DNA of 5,636 bases from an uncultured Lachnospiraceae bacterium (GTDB taxonomy: Bacteria; Bacillota; Clostridia; Lachnospirales; Lachnospiraceae), in NCBI GenBank assembly GCA_900313435.1, contig OMRF01000395.1:1-5636 (forward strand), given 5' to 3'. Within the stretch, counting starts at the first letter, position 1. Each line of letters begins with the position of its first letter. The notes under the pieces were generated by a model that had not been told where the DNA came from, did not search any database, and worked only from the letters and a program-made list of their open reading frames with translations. Shown piece by piece: positions 5,534 through 5,636 of the stretch. The position numbers and the translations under genes were made by a program.

Positions 5534-5636
5534 CTCAGAAATCTCCGAAGGTGCCCAATCCAAGCTCTACCTTTCTTGGTCAAATGCCCCGTATTAGAAC
5601 TGCAGATAGGTACACAAATTCAGGTATTTTTTACTC

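Larger units (their letters stand above)
5218..5636. other. Intergenic region upstream of the cluster
   Basis: No convincing gene in these 419 bases. It holds the ribosome binding site and candidate promoter of the 60-aa gene, the dyad at 5280-5314 and the terminator at 5498-5533. The last 100 bases may contain the 3' end of a minus-strand gene: one frame reads SKKYLNLCTYLQF and then a stop, but this is too short to call. Confidence 0.4.

Noticed and set aside
5534..5636. Possible tRNA on the minus strand (GGTAGAGC-like string)
   Set aside because: No acceptor stem pairing, no GGTTCRA T-loop and no plausible anticodon arm around it.
1..5636. CRISPR array, rRNA or oriT
   Set aside because: No regularly spaced direct repeats, no rRNA-like sequence, and no inverted repeat next to a relaxase gene by which an oriT could be recognised.

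Overview
The window looks like part of a conjugative or other integrative mobile element from a low-to-mid GC Firmicute, most likely a gut Clostridia-type bacterium. The grounds are strong GGAGG-type ribosome binding sites, compact one-directional gene packing, intrinsic terminators with T-runs, and protein sequences typical of Gram-positive conjugation modules. The taxonomic assignment is inference. No integrase, relaxase or VirB4 gene lies in the window, so element type and ends cannot be fixed.

All confident genes lie on the minus strand and read right to left. At 5498-5533 an intrinsic terminator probably ends a gene outside the window. A roughly 280 bp intergenic stretch with a weak candidate promoter and a dyad follows. 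Next come a 60-aa gene of unknown function (5217-5035) and two tandem hairpins (5025-4974), the second a perfect 14-bp stem that could be a terminator or attenuator. Then comes a tight cluster: a ClpP serine protease (4946-4356); an AAA+-like ATPase with a non-canonical P-loop (4342-3557); a VirD4/TraG-type coupling ATPase without transmembrane segments but with a C-terminal domain like the ribosomal L7/L12 C-terminal domain (3560-1722, overlapping the previous gene by ATGA); and, after a 117-bp gap with an inverted repeat, a five-TM membrane protein with an external HELYH zinc-peptidase domain (1604-483).

The left end (1-482) differs. It holds the end of a plus-strand reading frame resembling the C-terminus of a secreted or lipoprotein beta-rich domain (34-192), with upstream in-frame stops suggesting a remnant. 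A strong terminator (238-289), a near-perfect 29-bp inverted repeat (312-340) and a more GC-rich stretch with no convincing gene follow. This may be a junction between the element and other DNA.

The most interesting idea is that the cluster couples DNA-transfer machinery to proteolysis. ClpP, a possible ATPase partner and a coupling protein carrying an L7/L12-like domain are adjacent and co-directional, and a membrane metalloprotease follows. The L7/L12 C-terminal domain has the same fold as ClpS, the Clp adaptor. The motifs and gene order are seen directly; the functional link is inference.
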